Source of the DNA: Cyclaneusma minus
Lineage: Eukaryota; Ascomycota; Leotiomycetes; Marthamycetales; Marthamycetaceae
NCBI GenBank assembly: GCA_037179335.1
Contig: JAKZHN010000058.1
Coordinates: forward strand, 1-64,000
Length of the DNA stretch: 64,000 nt
Direction: 5' to 3'
Shown here: positions 43,428 to 53,168 of the stretch, piece after piece
How the letters are laid out: every line of letters begins with the position of its first letter
Numbering within the stretch: the stretch's first letter is position 1
The notes under the pieces: model-generated
What the model was told of the DNA's origin: nothing
Seen by the model: the letters and a program-made list of their open reading frames with translations, nothing else
Database searches by the model: none
Translations under genes and position numbers: made by a program

Positions 43428-45430
43428 AATACAAAAGCGTTAAAAAAGCTTTCTGCTTTTTCAAAAACAATACAAATTATATTGGATATTTTTAACCAAT
43501 TAAAATAACCTTTTAGCAAGGTTCTAATAAACAAATATTGGTTCTTTTACCTGTAATCAGGTTTTTCAATATAAATAGCTTAACCTATAATTTGCGCTTA
43601 ATTTGCAAATTTATCAAATAGATAAATTAAATATTACATTTAAAAAAAGTGCTATAATTTTTTCTTTTTTTATATAAAAAGCGATAATAGGATTGAAAAA
43701 AAAGATTGTTTTTTAAAACAAATAATATATAGCTTCCAATTATTAAAAACAGTATTTTGAATTTCCGGAAATATTAATATAAAAAACGCAAATTTTATAT
43801 AAAATTATATTTATATAGGCATTGCATTTTATATTTCCAAAAAAGCTTTAATTAAAACTTTGCAATTTTATTTTATTTTATAATAAAGCGTTTTTCTATT
43901 GGCTATATATTATTATCGAATTTCTTAAAACGCGGGAAAATTATTAATTATTATATTTAATTTAGATTTAATATAAATAAAAGCTATTCATATTTAAATT
44001 TATATTATTATTTATAAAAACAATCATTAAATTGCAATATAAATTATTAAATTATACGAAATTAATATTGCAATTGCTAATATATTATAAATTATTTATA
44101 AATAGAAATTGCAAAACTAATAATAAAAGAATCGCCAATTCGGATTATTTATTTTAAAAAAAAACTATATTTAAATTGCCAAAAATTAATGCAAATTATT
44201 ACGTACCATAAAGCAAAAGTATATTGCAATATAAAATAAAAAGCTATATTGCAGGATTATATATGCATTTAAATAATACAAATTTCTAAAATATACGTTT
44301 TTGAATTTTTGCAATAAAAAAGCTAGAATATTAACCAGCAAATATATATAAAAAAAAGGCGGGATTTTATATAAAATATTTTTGCAAAATGCAAAAATTA
44401 AAAAAAAACTGCAATAAGGATTTATAAAATTAAAAATGAATTTATGCAATATAAAAAATATAAGTAATATATATAATATATAAAGCAGATTTTATAATAT
44501 TGGCTATTAGCCTTTAAAAAAAATCAGCAAATAGAAAATATTGCCAGCAATTATTGCAAATTTAAAGCTTAATTAAAAAGGAAATTATTTATTAAAATGC
44601 AAAAACTAATAAAAAAAACTATTTATTATAATATAAAAGCCAAGAAAAAAGCTATTGCAAATTGGAAAATAAACCGCGAAATAAATATTAAAATATAGGA
44701 AAATAGCGGGATATTATATATAAGAATTTAATAAATTTGGGATTTAAATTGCAAATTTTTATAAAAAACATATATAAAGCAAAAGCTTATAAAATTAAAA
44801 ATGGATTTGCGCAATATAAATAATATAAAAAATTTATATAATATGCAAAATAAATTTTATAGTATTAATTATTAGGCTTTATAAAAAAATTGGCAAATAA
44901 AATATATTGCTAATAAATATTGCAAAATTGGATTTTTATTGCATAAATTATAGTATTTCGCAGTTATAAATTTATATAAAATAGAAAATTAAAATACGGA
45001 TGCAAAATAAAAATTAAAAAATTAGAAAATTAAAAAATTAAAACGCGGGCGCGTAAAATAGAAAAATAAAGCCGCGGTATTAAATAAAATAAAAATTTAT
45101 AAAAATTTTGTATAGCAAAAAATAGCGTAAAAATAATTAAATTATTTTATATATATTAAAAGTGATTTTTAGAAATTCTTTTTGCTTGCGGCGGACTGCG
45201 AAATAATTATTGCAAAAACGCTATTCCGCTTATAAAATGCAATTAATAAAGTATTGCGAAATTTTGAGTTTGTATTTTAAGCATAGCTAATAAAATGCTA
45301 TAAAATTTCAAAATTATTAATAGCCAATTAATTTTATATATATAATAAAAATTTATTATTTTATACCCTTATTATAGCATATAATAATAGAAATTGCGAA
45401 AAATTAATTACACGGCTAAAATCCCCTAAA
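43428..45430. other. AT-rich stretch up to the gene island
   Basis: AT-rich with many stops. A minus-strand frame at 44,186-44,449 is hydrophobic and low in complexity, with no recognised domain. GCGGGCGCG and GCCGCGG patches near 45,040-45,080 and a TTGCGGCGGACTGCG patch near 45,190 are the only less mutated points. Nothing assigned. Confidence 0.5.
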
Positions 45431-46129
45431 TTATAAGGGATAAATAACGCTACGCTAGCAAATTATGTGCGTAGGGTGGTGGTTTAAGTTGTATTGAAAT
45501 ATATAAGAGAGGGACATATATCGCCTCATGTTGGCTAGACGTCCCTAGTACCTAAGATAGCGGAAAGCTCATAAATGAGATGGAAAAGCTAGGATACTTA
45601 TGTGATCTTCTAGGTTAACAAGATCAGCCTTGCCGAGGATGCAGTCGCATCTTGGGTACGGGCAGCGTGTTTGATGAGTCTCCGAGGGTGTTGCTGGTAG
45701 TAGCCGTCATGCTTCGATTCTCTCCAAGGATCCGGAGTCCCTCACTCGTGTTCGCATGTGTCCTGTTTCTCATGCTGCGGAATGCTCGCTAATGTAATCC
45801 AGCTTGAGCTAAGTGATTATATTTGACGACTATATATAAGCCGATGATAACTTAATTCACCATCATCGAGAATTCTCTCTCCCTCCGCTTTCCCAGGAGC
45901 GAAAAGGCGCTCCAATCTCCAATCTCTGGAGACTTCCAGTCGACGATTGCGAATAAAGTTAAATCACTGCAAGATTCGAGATACCAATTGAATTGCCTTG
46001 CATTTACAGATAACCTTTTGGATTCTCTAATGCTAGCAAAATAACAGCATTGTTATTAGCTCGTGATGCGGCTCCGAGGAGTTTATGCCGATTATGCCGC
46101 GAAAGTATAATTGATAATGGTGGGTGGAG
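45431..46129. other. Edge of the gene island, upstream region
   Basis: Composition changes to normal within about 50 bp around 45,430-45,480. No open gene was found. A TATA-like TATATATAAG at about 45,832 is followed by a CT-rich stretch (TCTCTCTCCCTCC near 45,875), so a transcript could start here and reach the secreted-protein gene 400 bp downstream, but a nearer TATA box exists at 46,130. Confidence 0.5.
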
Positions 46130-46137
46130 TATAAGTA
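46130..46137 (+). promoter_or_regulatory. TATA box of the small secreted protein gene
   Basis: TATAAGTA lies about 150 bp before the start codon at 46,279 and is followed by a CT/CAAC-rich leader, the usual arrangement for strongly expressed fungal genes. Confidence 0.5.
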
Positions 46138-46157
46138 GGGGCTGTAGGCTCCTGCTC

Positions 46158-46245
46158 AACTCTTCAATTCTTCAACTCTTCAACTCTTCAATTCTTCAAC
46201 TCTTCAATTCTTCAATTCTTCAATTCTTCAATTCTTCAATCCGTC
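46158..46245. repeat. 9-bp repeat in the 5' leader
   Basis: About nine to ten head-to-tail units of TCTTCAATT or TCTTCAACT, followed by decaying versions (CCGTCAACC, TGTCAATCCG) up to the start codon of the secreted-protein gene. It lies in the likely 5' untranslated region. Confidence 0.85.
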
Positions 46246-46278
46246 AACCTGTCAATCCGTCAACCCGCATTCTTCACC

Positions 46279-46537
46279 ATGAAATTCTCTTTCGCATTTC
46301 TTTCCCTCGCGCTCGCCGCGTTGGCGGTTGCTATTCCGAGTCCGGTAGCATGCGGGCCCGCTGTCTGCGGTAGTATCACTTGCACAAATGCCAATGACCC
46401 TTGTTACGTAAGTGGCCTGTTCCTTGTTATGGAAGATTAGCTAACACAACCTAGTCGACTGTAAGTGACCATGATTGGACAGATATTGTATGTTTGAGTC
46501 CGTGCTAATGATGATGCTTGGGTAGTGCTGCACATAA
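46279..46537 (+). CDS. Small secreted cysteine-rich protein (effector-like)
   Basis: Exon 1 (46,279-46,407) encodes 43 residues: a clear signal peptide MKFSFAFLSLALAALAVA, then a mature part with four Cys (VAC, AVC, ITC, DPC). A phase-0 intron starts GTAAGT at 46,408, with GCTAAC and CTAG ending at 46,454 (47 bp). Three endings are possible. Reading on from 46,455 gives 17 more residues and stops at 46,508 (60 aa, six Cys). A second intron, GTAAGT 46,461 to GGTAG 46,525, leaves a 6-base exon and ends CCT-stop at 46,537 (48 aa, six Cys). One long intron gives 46 aa. The secretion signal, small size and even Cys count fit a secreted effector or antimicrobial-type protein, but no family was recognised. 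The gene lies under 1 kb from the AT-rich transposon block. Confidence 0.6.
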
Positions 46538-47066
46538 TAGCCGAGAAGTGGAATTGGGAACCTAGGAATCTCTAATTGGCATCGCAAGAAACCCGCATCG
46601 CCGATGATGCAAACATTAAACTTTGTTTCCACGTAGAGAAATTGGAGGCCGCGTGAGGTTCAAGAAAAGCTGGAGCCTCGAGCATTCAGGCGTTTGCTGT
46701 TCCTAGGGGTCCTGTTAGTGTTGCGGGTGTTACTGTCCCTATTTTTGTTACTGTCCTTACCTGACCTCCTTTGTACGCTAGACCATCAGAAATGCACACA
46801 CCTCAGATGCTATGAGCATAGTCACCTGACTTCCTTCAAAGCGACGAGGCCCAAAATTTGTATAAATACTCCCAGTAACCACCATTGATACAGCATCTCG
46901 AGAGAAAACTTCAACAAGACCAGAATTACAAAAATGTTTTTAGCGAACCTCGATGTCCAAATTGCTCTCTCGTCGACTTCGCAAATTCAAGTTCGTCTCC
47001 CAGGACCAGGCTAATCCAGCCTTGAGATGCTCCAGTTCTTTTCTAATAACTTGAACTTTTCCAATT
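46538..47066. other. Intergenic, with a possible short transcript start
   Basis: GTATAAATAC at about 46,859 is followed by a leader-like stretch (ACTTCAACAAGACC) and ACAAAAATG at 46,934, a good fungal start context. The frame ends after 26 codons, and no convincing splice sites extend it. It may be a gene relic or a non-coding transcript. Confidence 0.35.
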
Positions 47067-47326
47067 CTTGCTGTCATAGCTGCAGTCCACCGCAGTCCTT
47101 ATCTACGACTATCGCTCTTGGGTTACAATAAGAAGTCACAAAATACCGAACTAAGTCGTGTATATCGCCCTCGCTGTAAAGAATCCAGAACAAACGCGAT
47201 TGCGGAAAATCTGACGAAGACAGGCAGCCACGCCCGCATAACAGTCGATTTGTGTGGGAAGACATTGCCTTGCGTTTCATGACCTCCTGAGTCTAACGAA
47301 GCAAGTTTGAAGGGCTGCAGGCAGCC

Positions 47327-47333
47327 TTTTATA
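47327..47333 (-). promoter_or_regulatory. Array L unit 6 TATA box
   Basis: Minus strand GGGGTATAAAAGGCTG. The expected upstream site is degraded here (TTACCCAATAGG). Confidence 0.55.
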
Positions 47334-47690
47334 CCCCAGGCGGACCTATTGGGTAAGTTTATGATTCGACTTTGCCTAGCATCACTATCCACATGTATCT
47401 AAGGCAATCAACACATGATGTGTTGGTTTTGCTCTTCCGTGGCTGAAGCCTACCGTCCTCTTCGCGAGCACCTGTTGATATTGACTCGTAACGAGTAGCG
47501 GAAAATCTCACAAACGAAGAATCCTTCATCCTGCTTGTGGATACCAAGTGCCAGAGCCAAGCAGTCCCCAGAAGATTTTGAATGAGACCGTCGGAACGAT
47601 TACATGGCAGTTCGTCTGCGTGGAAGATCAGTCTCGTGTATGGTTTTGTATTAGCATGGAGAAACAAGATCCACAGGCAGCAGGCAGCCC

Positions 47691-47697
47691 TTTTATA
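47691..47697 (-). promoter_or_regulatory. Array L unit 5 TATA box
   Basis: Minus strand CTATAAAAGGGCTG, with a perfect CTTACGTAAG palindrome about 25 bp upstream (47,718-47,727) and CTTGTTTCTCC downstream. Confidence 0.6.
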
Positions 47698-48137
47698 GCA
47701 CTAACGCCTCCCTTTCTTACGTAAGCCTATAGTTTCCTTTCGCCCAACATTGCTACTAGTTGTATCTCGAAGGCAAACCAACACAGCCTGTCGATTCTTA
47801 CTGTCACAGCTACGGTCTACTGTCATTACCATATGCTATTGCCGGTTTCTAGTTTACTCTCACAGTAGAAATCCATCAATTGTGCTCCATGTTGCGCGTC
47901 ATGTCTCTGGTGACCGCCTCACTGTCCAACACCAGTATCCGAAAGATTCGGCGAGAAAAGCTGCACGGCAGCGGATCTCTGTAAAGACACTAATGTCGGC
48001 CCACAAAGTTGCGAAGCTCAAAGAAAGATCTCTCACGAGTGTCTTCACAAGCGAGGAATTGACCATTACCATGGTCCACACAATACCGCGAGTCTCAAAA
48101 CCTTAAAGAAACGAATTTTGAGAGTGGTAGTCAGTCT

Positions 48138-48144
48138 TTTTATA
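48138..48144 (-). promoter_or_regulatory. Array L unit 4 TATA box
   Basis: Minus strand GGGGTATAAAAAGACTG, with an upstream CATGACGTGG in the palindrome position and CGTTTCTTTAAG downstream. Confidence 0.6.
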
Positions 48145-48480
48145 CCCCAAATACCTCCCCACGTCATGTGAGGCATGTCCATGATTCACTCAATGGCCAG
48201 GATTATCAAGTCTCGAAGACCGGCAGCTACCCATCTACCACCGTCTCCACGCAGTGCTGTCGTTTTCAACGTATGACAACTATTATAAAAAGCCAGAAAG
48301 AAATTCATAGAATGATGTTGGCTACAGACATCCAAAGGACCAAGATCAATTTAGAGAAAGATCTACTCAAGGCGGCTAGATGACAGCTGTTTGATGCAAG
48401 CAAGCGGGCAGCTGGCGGGTTTTTTCTCTCGTGGTGGGAGTGAGCTTTGAGAAACAAATTTCAAGAGTAGCATCTAGCCT

Positions 48481-48487
48481 TTTTATA
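48481..48487 (-). promoter_or_regulatory. Array L unit 3 TATA box
   Basis: Minus strand GAGGTATAAAAAGGCTAG, with CTCACGTAATCC upstream and AATTTGTTTCTC downstream. Confidence 0.6.
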
Positions 48488-48830
48488 CCTCAAAAGGCGC
48501 CCCTGGATTACGTGAGGTAAGCTCACGTTCCTTCAAATATCGGTACTCTGGAGTATGGAAGGCTGATGACGAGTCGCGCGTAAGGTTCTTGCCGTCGCAA
48601 CTATCGGTCTACCGCCATTTCTACATACTGATGTCGTTTGGAACCTGTGGTAACGAGTCAAGAAAGAAAACAAGAAAGATCGAAGGGCACCTGGCTACAG
48701 AGATGTAAGGATTGAGGCCAAGCAGTTAGCAGTTACAGAAAGGTTTGCCCAAGACCGCTGGATAACACTAACAAGTATTGATTGGTTGGTGAAGCTTAGA
48801 GAAACAAATTCCGAGGGTGGCAGACAGCCT

Positions 48831-48837
48831 TTTTATA
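48831..48837 (-). promoter_or_regulatory. Array L unit 2 TATA box
   Basis: Minus strand GGGGTATAAAAAGGCTG, with ACTTAAGTAAGA upstream and AATTTGTTTCTC downstream. Confidence 0.6.
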
Positions 48838-49188
48838 CCCCAAAACTCTTCTCTGTCTTACTTAAGTTAGGTCCATGATTCACCCAATGTGAGTACTCTC
48901 GTCGAAGTCCATATAGCGCCGGGCGTCCAAGTTTTCTGCTGTCGAAGCTGAGGTTCTACCGCCGTCTCCGTGTATTGCCGTCGGCTTTGGCCGAAAGGCA
49001 TGGGTTATGAAAATCAAAATTTCAGACACGTAGGCACTGGCGATAGAGATTGAAGTGCCAAAAAAGGCCGTAGAAATCTTGGAAAAAGCAGCTCTACGCC
49101 TGCTGCTCGATGCAAAAGCCATTCGTAAGTTGTGAGTTCTGCGTATTGTGATCTTGGGGAAGGAATTCGGTGGAGAGGCAGCCAGCAC

Positions 49189-49195
49189 TTTCATA
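49189..49195 (-). promoter_or_regulatory. Array L unit 1 TATA-like box
   Basis: Minus strand GGGGTATGAAAGTGCTGG, where TATA has drifted to TATGAAA. CTTACATGAGGTAAGG lies upstream. An 80-codon frame starting at an ATG about 80 bp downstream runs to the next unit. Confidence 0.45.
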
Positions 49196-49200
49196 CCCCA

Positions 49201-49415
49201 GACGCCTCCTTACCTCATGTAAGCCCATGCTCCATGCAATGCCAGTGTGCCTGTTCCTCGAGGGCTCCAGTCTCTCACATAGCATTTTCATCTCGACTCT
49301 CTTCTGTTCGTCACGGAGCACATATTTCATCTCAAATTCTCAAAACATCAAGCTCATAGCTCACATTCATAGCCTGCCCCATGAAGGTATCTATCTACCC
49401 TTTATCAACCACACA
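49201..49415. other. Region between array L and the scy1 3' end
   Basis: Contains the upstream side of array unit 1 and the likely 3' untranslated region of the pseudokinase gene. No gene. Confidence 0.6.
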
Positions 49416-52400
49416 CTACAACAAACTCTCCCAAGCATCCAGCCCAGTCTTCTTCTGCTGGCCCTGGCCTTGCTGGTTTTGCTGCGGTTGCATTGTCTGC
49501 ATCCCACCCCAAGCACTCGACGAGTTCATCGCGTTCAGCGTGTTCTGGGGCTGCAGCACTCCCATTCCCATTCCCATATTCGAGCCCGGCGGTGGTGCTA
49601 TTCCTCCCTGCATTGGCCTGTTCATTCCACCCAATGTATTCATAGACCCCATACCCCCCAAACGGCCAATCGAATTATTAGAAGGCGCCGGAGGTGGCGG
49701 TAGCGAGAAACTCGAATAATTACCTCCCGTATTCTGTAGTGTTGGTCCGGTCGTATTATTTGCCGCATTCGTAGTCAAACTGGACAACGACTGGTTCAGG
49801 TTATTCATCACACCACCATTGCTCGTTCCACTCGCCCAAGGATTCGGTGCCGGTTTCGCAGCAGCGCCCCAGTTAACACTCGTGTTTTGCGGTTGTAACG
49901 GCTGTGAAAACGCACTCGAAGCCGGTTGCGGTTGTAAAGGAGTCGAGAAAGAAGAAGCAGGCGTCGGTTGCAGCGGCTGTGAAAACTGCGTCGAACTAGG
50001 ACTCAACGTTTCAAATCTCGATAAATCAGGGGTGATCGTCCGACTCGGCGCCATCGCCTGTGCTTGCGCCTGTATGTTATTTTGCGGTGTCGGTTTCAGC
50101 ACACCGCTGCCACTCATACTCGAGCTCGCGGTTGTAGTAGCAGGTGTCGACCAACTAAACGTGGCTGGTGCCGCTTTCGCCGTACTTTGCGAGCCTGTTC
50201 GAGATGAGTTGCCCCATGCGTTGCCAGAATCCATAGGACTGAATGCACCAGATGAAGACGCGACGCCATTCGCTCCATTCGACGACGATTTGCCCTTAAC
50301 AAGCATCTCAAAATCATCTTCCGCCCCTCCATTAGTACCGCTCCCTCCGAAGGCCTCCTTCACTCCCCCAAAGCTCATAAAATCCTCACCATCCTTCGCC
50401 TTCCCTACATCCCCCAATCCACTAAGCTCCTGCAGCTTTTTCGTATGTTCCACTTCAACCCTTGTACTCAACTGCTTAATCAATTCAATAAACTGTTGAA
50501 ATTGTTTCAGATTAAGTAAGGGGCCTAGCGACATTTGCCATAAGATAGGTAAAATATCCATAGCCAAGAACTCCGTATCCGCTACGCCACCTACAGTTTG
50601 CAGCACACGCAGTGCCGCGACCATCACGGCTGGTTCTTTGGTTTTAATAGCGCGGATTAGAGGGATGATCTTTTCTTGCATAGTGTATTTGTCCAGTGCT
50701 GATGAGCTGGATGTTGGCTTTTTACTGGTGGTGGATGCGATGCCGGAGAGATCGTCAGGGACAGAGGAGGAGCCTGGCGAGGAGCCGCCGCAAAGGATGA
50801 CGAAAGCCTCGAGACCGCGGACTTTTATGCCAAGAGAGGAGGTGCGGGTGAAGACGGCGGCGATGATGGGAAAGAGTTCGTTCTTGATGGTGCTGAAGTC
50901 GAGGATGGGGAGGATGGTGGGGAGCGTGCGGAGGGCGGCGTCGACGAGGGAGTGCGTGGGGGATTCGATGGCGAGGTGGATTATGGGGAGGATGCCTGGC
51001 GGGGTTTGTGTTAGCAAGAGATGGGTAGAAAAAGGGGTAGTAAACAAGAACAAGAGATTTGGATTGAGAACGGGTGTCAGTCACAGAATCTTTGGAAGAC
51101 CGGTCACGAGGCTTGATCGGAATATGCAAATGAGGAAATGTACGCACCGTCCTTGAACTCCTTCCCCGAACAATTCTCCGTAATACACTTCATGTTCTCC
51201 AACAGCACCATCAGCCCCGCCTCCTTCGCCGCATCCCTCTCCCCATTTGCAGGCCTCGCACCAACAAAAACCTCCGTAAGCCTCGGCACAATCTTCTCCG
51301 AGAATGACCTCTTCCCAGAAGGTATGATTTGAATGATCTTGAAAACGTTCTGTAAGATCAAAGACAACAAATCCTTGTCTTTCATCTCTTCCAACAACGC
51401 AGGCAAGACCTTCTTCTCCAGCACTGATTTCGGAAAACTCGGCAAAATCTTAGTTAAGCCACGCATAAATTGGGCTTTCTCGTTTGGAGTTTTTGCAGGT
51501 AGGGCGTCGAGGAAGCGTATGGTAGAGACAAGGATATTGTCAAAATAGTCATTTTGCTGGAATTCGCGCGCCGTCATGCGTTGCGCCGGGCGGCGGGTGA
51601 TCAGGCGGGGGAGGAGGGAGGCAGTTAGGTCGCGTGGTAAAGGCCGGGAACAGAGGAAACTGTTGCTCGGGGAGGGGACAGTGGAGGAGGAGGTGAATAG
51701 ACGGCGGTAGGTGGAGACGCTGCCGTTGGATTCTAGGGGTGATTTGTGGGGGGAGTTGTAGAGTGCTATTATGAGGAGGCCGAGGGAGAACATGTCGGCG
51801 AGAGGGTTTAAGTTTGAATCGAGGACGAAGTCGGGGGAGGTGTAGTCTAGGTTCAGTTGGACGGATCGGGGTATTCGGGGGTCGATGTTGAGGACTTCGG
51901 AGAGGTTTATGGGGGTTACGGATGTCGCTTTTTCGGAGTTGTCTGGTGGACTGGCAAATCCGAGGCCGCTGATCTTCCAGTCTGATTTTGCGTTTATGAA
52001 GACGGCATCAGGGGTTAGGTTGCCATGAACCAGTCCTGCGTTTTCGTGCAAGAATTCCAGCGCTTTGCCGATCTGTAAAAGCCCCTTTTGGATCTCCAGT
52101 TCGTCTATTTCGACTTCTCTCCTCCTCCGTCCGCCCTCGCCGTCATCCGTCACATATCTGCTGGCCCTTCCGCCTACCCGTTCTTGCTCATCTTTTTCTT
52201 GCAGCAGGCCAGCTAGTGAGGCTGTCACGGCCTCTGTAGCGAATTGTAGGCCACTTCTTGTCTCTTCCACCGGCTCGACGAGCTCCAATATGTTCGGATG
52301 TCTCAGTCGCGCGAGAGATGATGCCTCCTTCTTGAGTCTTTCCACGACTTCATCGGTAGATCTCTTCAGCGAAGATGTGCTGGACTTGCCAAAGCCGCCC

Positions 52401-52573
52401 GAGTTGTTGTCCAGCGATTTCCTCTCGAACACAAAGACGGACGCTGGCTTCCCTGTGCCCTTCTTTTTCGCATCGTAAATCTTCCATGGGCCGGAGACGG
52501 ACGTCGGGCTCGGAGAGAGAGTGTAGTTGGAGCCGATATTCGAAGAGAACGACTTGAGCGCTGAGGTGAACAT
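49416..52573 (-). CDS. scy1: SCY1-like (SCYL2-type) pseudokinase
   Basis: Two exons, 52,573-51,148 and 50,995-49,416, joined across a 152-bp intron (GTGCGT..GCTAAC..CAG) that rebuilds a Gly codon and gives 1,001 residues. The N-terminal half is a protein-kinase fold lacking catalytic residues: HGNL at residues 183-186 replaces HRD, and GLGF at 203-206 replaces DFG. A HEAT-repeat-like helical region follows (about 350-660), then a low-complexity Ser/Ala/Gln/Pro-rich tail with several Asn-Pro-Trp or Trp-Gly motifs, ending LDAWESLL. This order is that of SCYL2/CVAK104 and yeast Scy1, which act at clathrin-coated membranes in trans-Golgi/endosome traffic. The ATG chosen opens the kinase frame and matches the usual short N-terminus. 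It is transcribed divergently from the aminotransferase gene. Confidence 0.88.
50996..51147 (-). other. Intron of scy1
   Basis: Minus-strand GTGCGT donor, TTGCTAACAC branch-like site and CGCCAG acceptor. Removing it joins KEFKD to GILPIIHLAI in frame within the HEAT-like region. Confidence 0.85.
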
Positions 52574-53168
52574 TTTGGCGTAGGTTGTCGCAAGGCGGGG
52601 ACGTGGCTTTCTTGTGGGCGCTCGAGCGGTATCCCAGACCCCTAAGACCGGGCAGCACAGATCTATCTTGTTGAGTTGGTGGTTTTAAGTGTTTATGGTG
52701 CGGTGGAACATTGGGCGAGCCTCAATAACGGTTCGGCGATAAGCGATGATCATTGGGCAGCCATAGTAAGGTGCCATACGACTGACAATTTCTAAGTCAA
52801 GACAATGAAGCCCAATAATTAATTTAAAGAGTCGCAGTATCTGGAACTTCGCAAGACATCAGAAGTTCATGATTTCTCCAAATTGAAGGAACTAATTCAT
52901 TGCCCAGATCATAATGAGTTAATCTAGAGTTTAGACTTGGATGCGCCACAATGTGGCTCAAGCTCCCCCTTAGCGTCTTGCGGTTAACGGCACCAGACAA
53001 TCTCCCCCGATAGTGTGCTTAGACGCGTCCTCCGATTCTCGGATGACAAAATATCCGCCGGGATTGGAAGAGACGGTGACTCTTCGCCCGAGTTTCAGCG
53101 AAGGGTCTGTCTCACTACAACACCAATTGCCCCTTTCCCTCCCAACGAATCCACATCTCGACTTCACA
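52574..53168. promoter_or_regulatory. Divergent promoter between scy1 and bat1
   Basis: 595 bp between two start codons pointing outward. Two CATTGGG strings (52,709-52,715 and 52,751-52,757) are CCAAT boxes for the scy1 strand. TGACTC at 53,077-53,082 is nearer bat1. The last 50 bp before the bat1 start are C/T-rich with CAACGAATCC, as in fungal leaders. Confidence 0.6.
53077..53082 (+). promoter_or_regulatory. TGACTC site (Gcn4/CpcA-type) upstream of bat1
   Basis: TGACTC, the core of the site bound by Gcn4/CpcA, lies 87-92 bp before the aminotransferase start codon. General amino-acid control of branched-chain amino-acid genes is established in yeast and filamentous fungi. A 6-mer alone is weak evidence, so its use here is inferred. 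Confidence 0.4.

Larger units (their letters stand above)
47067..49200 (-). repeat. Tandem array of six TATA-bearing units (array L)
   Basis: Six diverged units with TATA boxes spaced 343-447 bp. On the minus strand each has an upstream palindrome-like site (best form TTACGTAA), a GGGGTATAAAAAGGCTG-type TATA box, a downstream GTTTCTC leader string (clear in four units), and about 200-300 bp later a shared box of about 50 bp (GGTAGACCGTAGCTGCGAC type). Box positions are about 48,937-48,982, 48,588-48,636, 48,211-48,263, 47,797-47,848, 47,430-47,485 and 47,067-47,115. A third shared string (TCTCTGTAGCCAGGTGCC type) lies between them in at least three units. Some units have a short open frame (80 codons from an ATG in the rightmost) and others none, so no common protein is supported. 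Function unknown; it looks like repeated promoters of short minus-strand transcripts. Confidence 0.75.

Noticed and set aside
46050..46373. 107-residue plus-strand frame
   Set aside because: Covers the 9-bp repeat and the secreted-protein gene in another frame; the signal-peptide frame from 46,279 is far better supported.
47359..47667. 102-residue minus-strand frame in array L
   Set aside because: No ATG at its start and the corresponding frames in the other units are closed, so it is not evidence of a protein family.
48880..49194. 104-residue minus-strand frame in array L
   Set aside because: Starts within the TATA-like box; the inner ATG gives 80 codons, but no sister unit keeps the frame. 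Left as unproven.
47067..49200. CRISPR-like array
   Set aside because: Units are some 360 bp and diverged, without short repeats and unique spacers, and the DNA is eukaryotic.
49819..50499. 226-residue plus-strand frame
   Set aside because: Antisense shadow of scy1 exon 2, with no ATG-led gene structure and low-complexity composition.
50638..51156. 172-residue plus-strand frame
   Set aside because: Antisense to scy1, spans its intron; no domain.
53013..53168. 52-codon N-terminal extension of the aminotransferase
   Set aside because: No ATG in an acceptable position, and it would bury the mitochondrial presequence that starts at 53,169.
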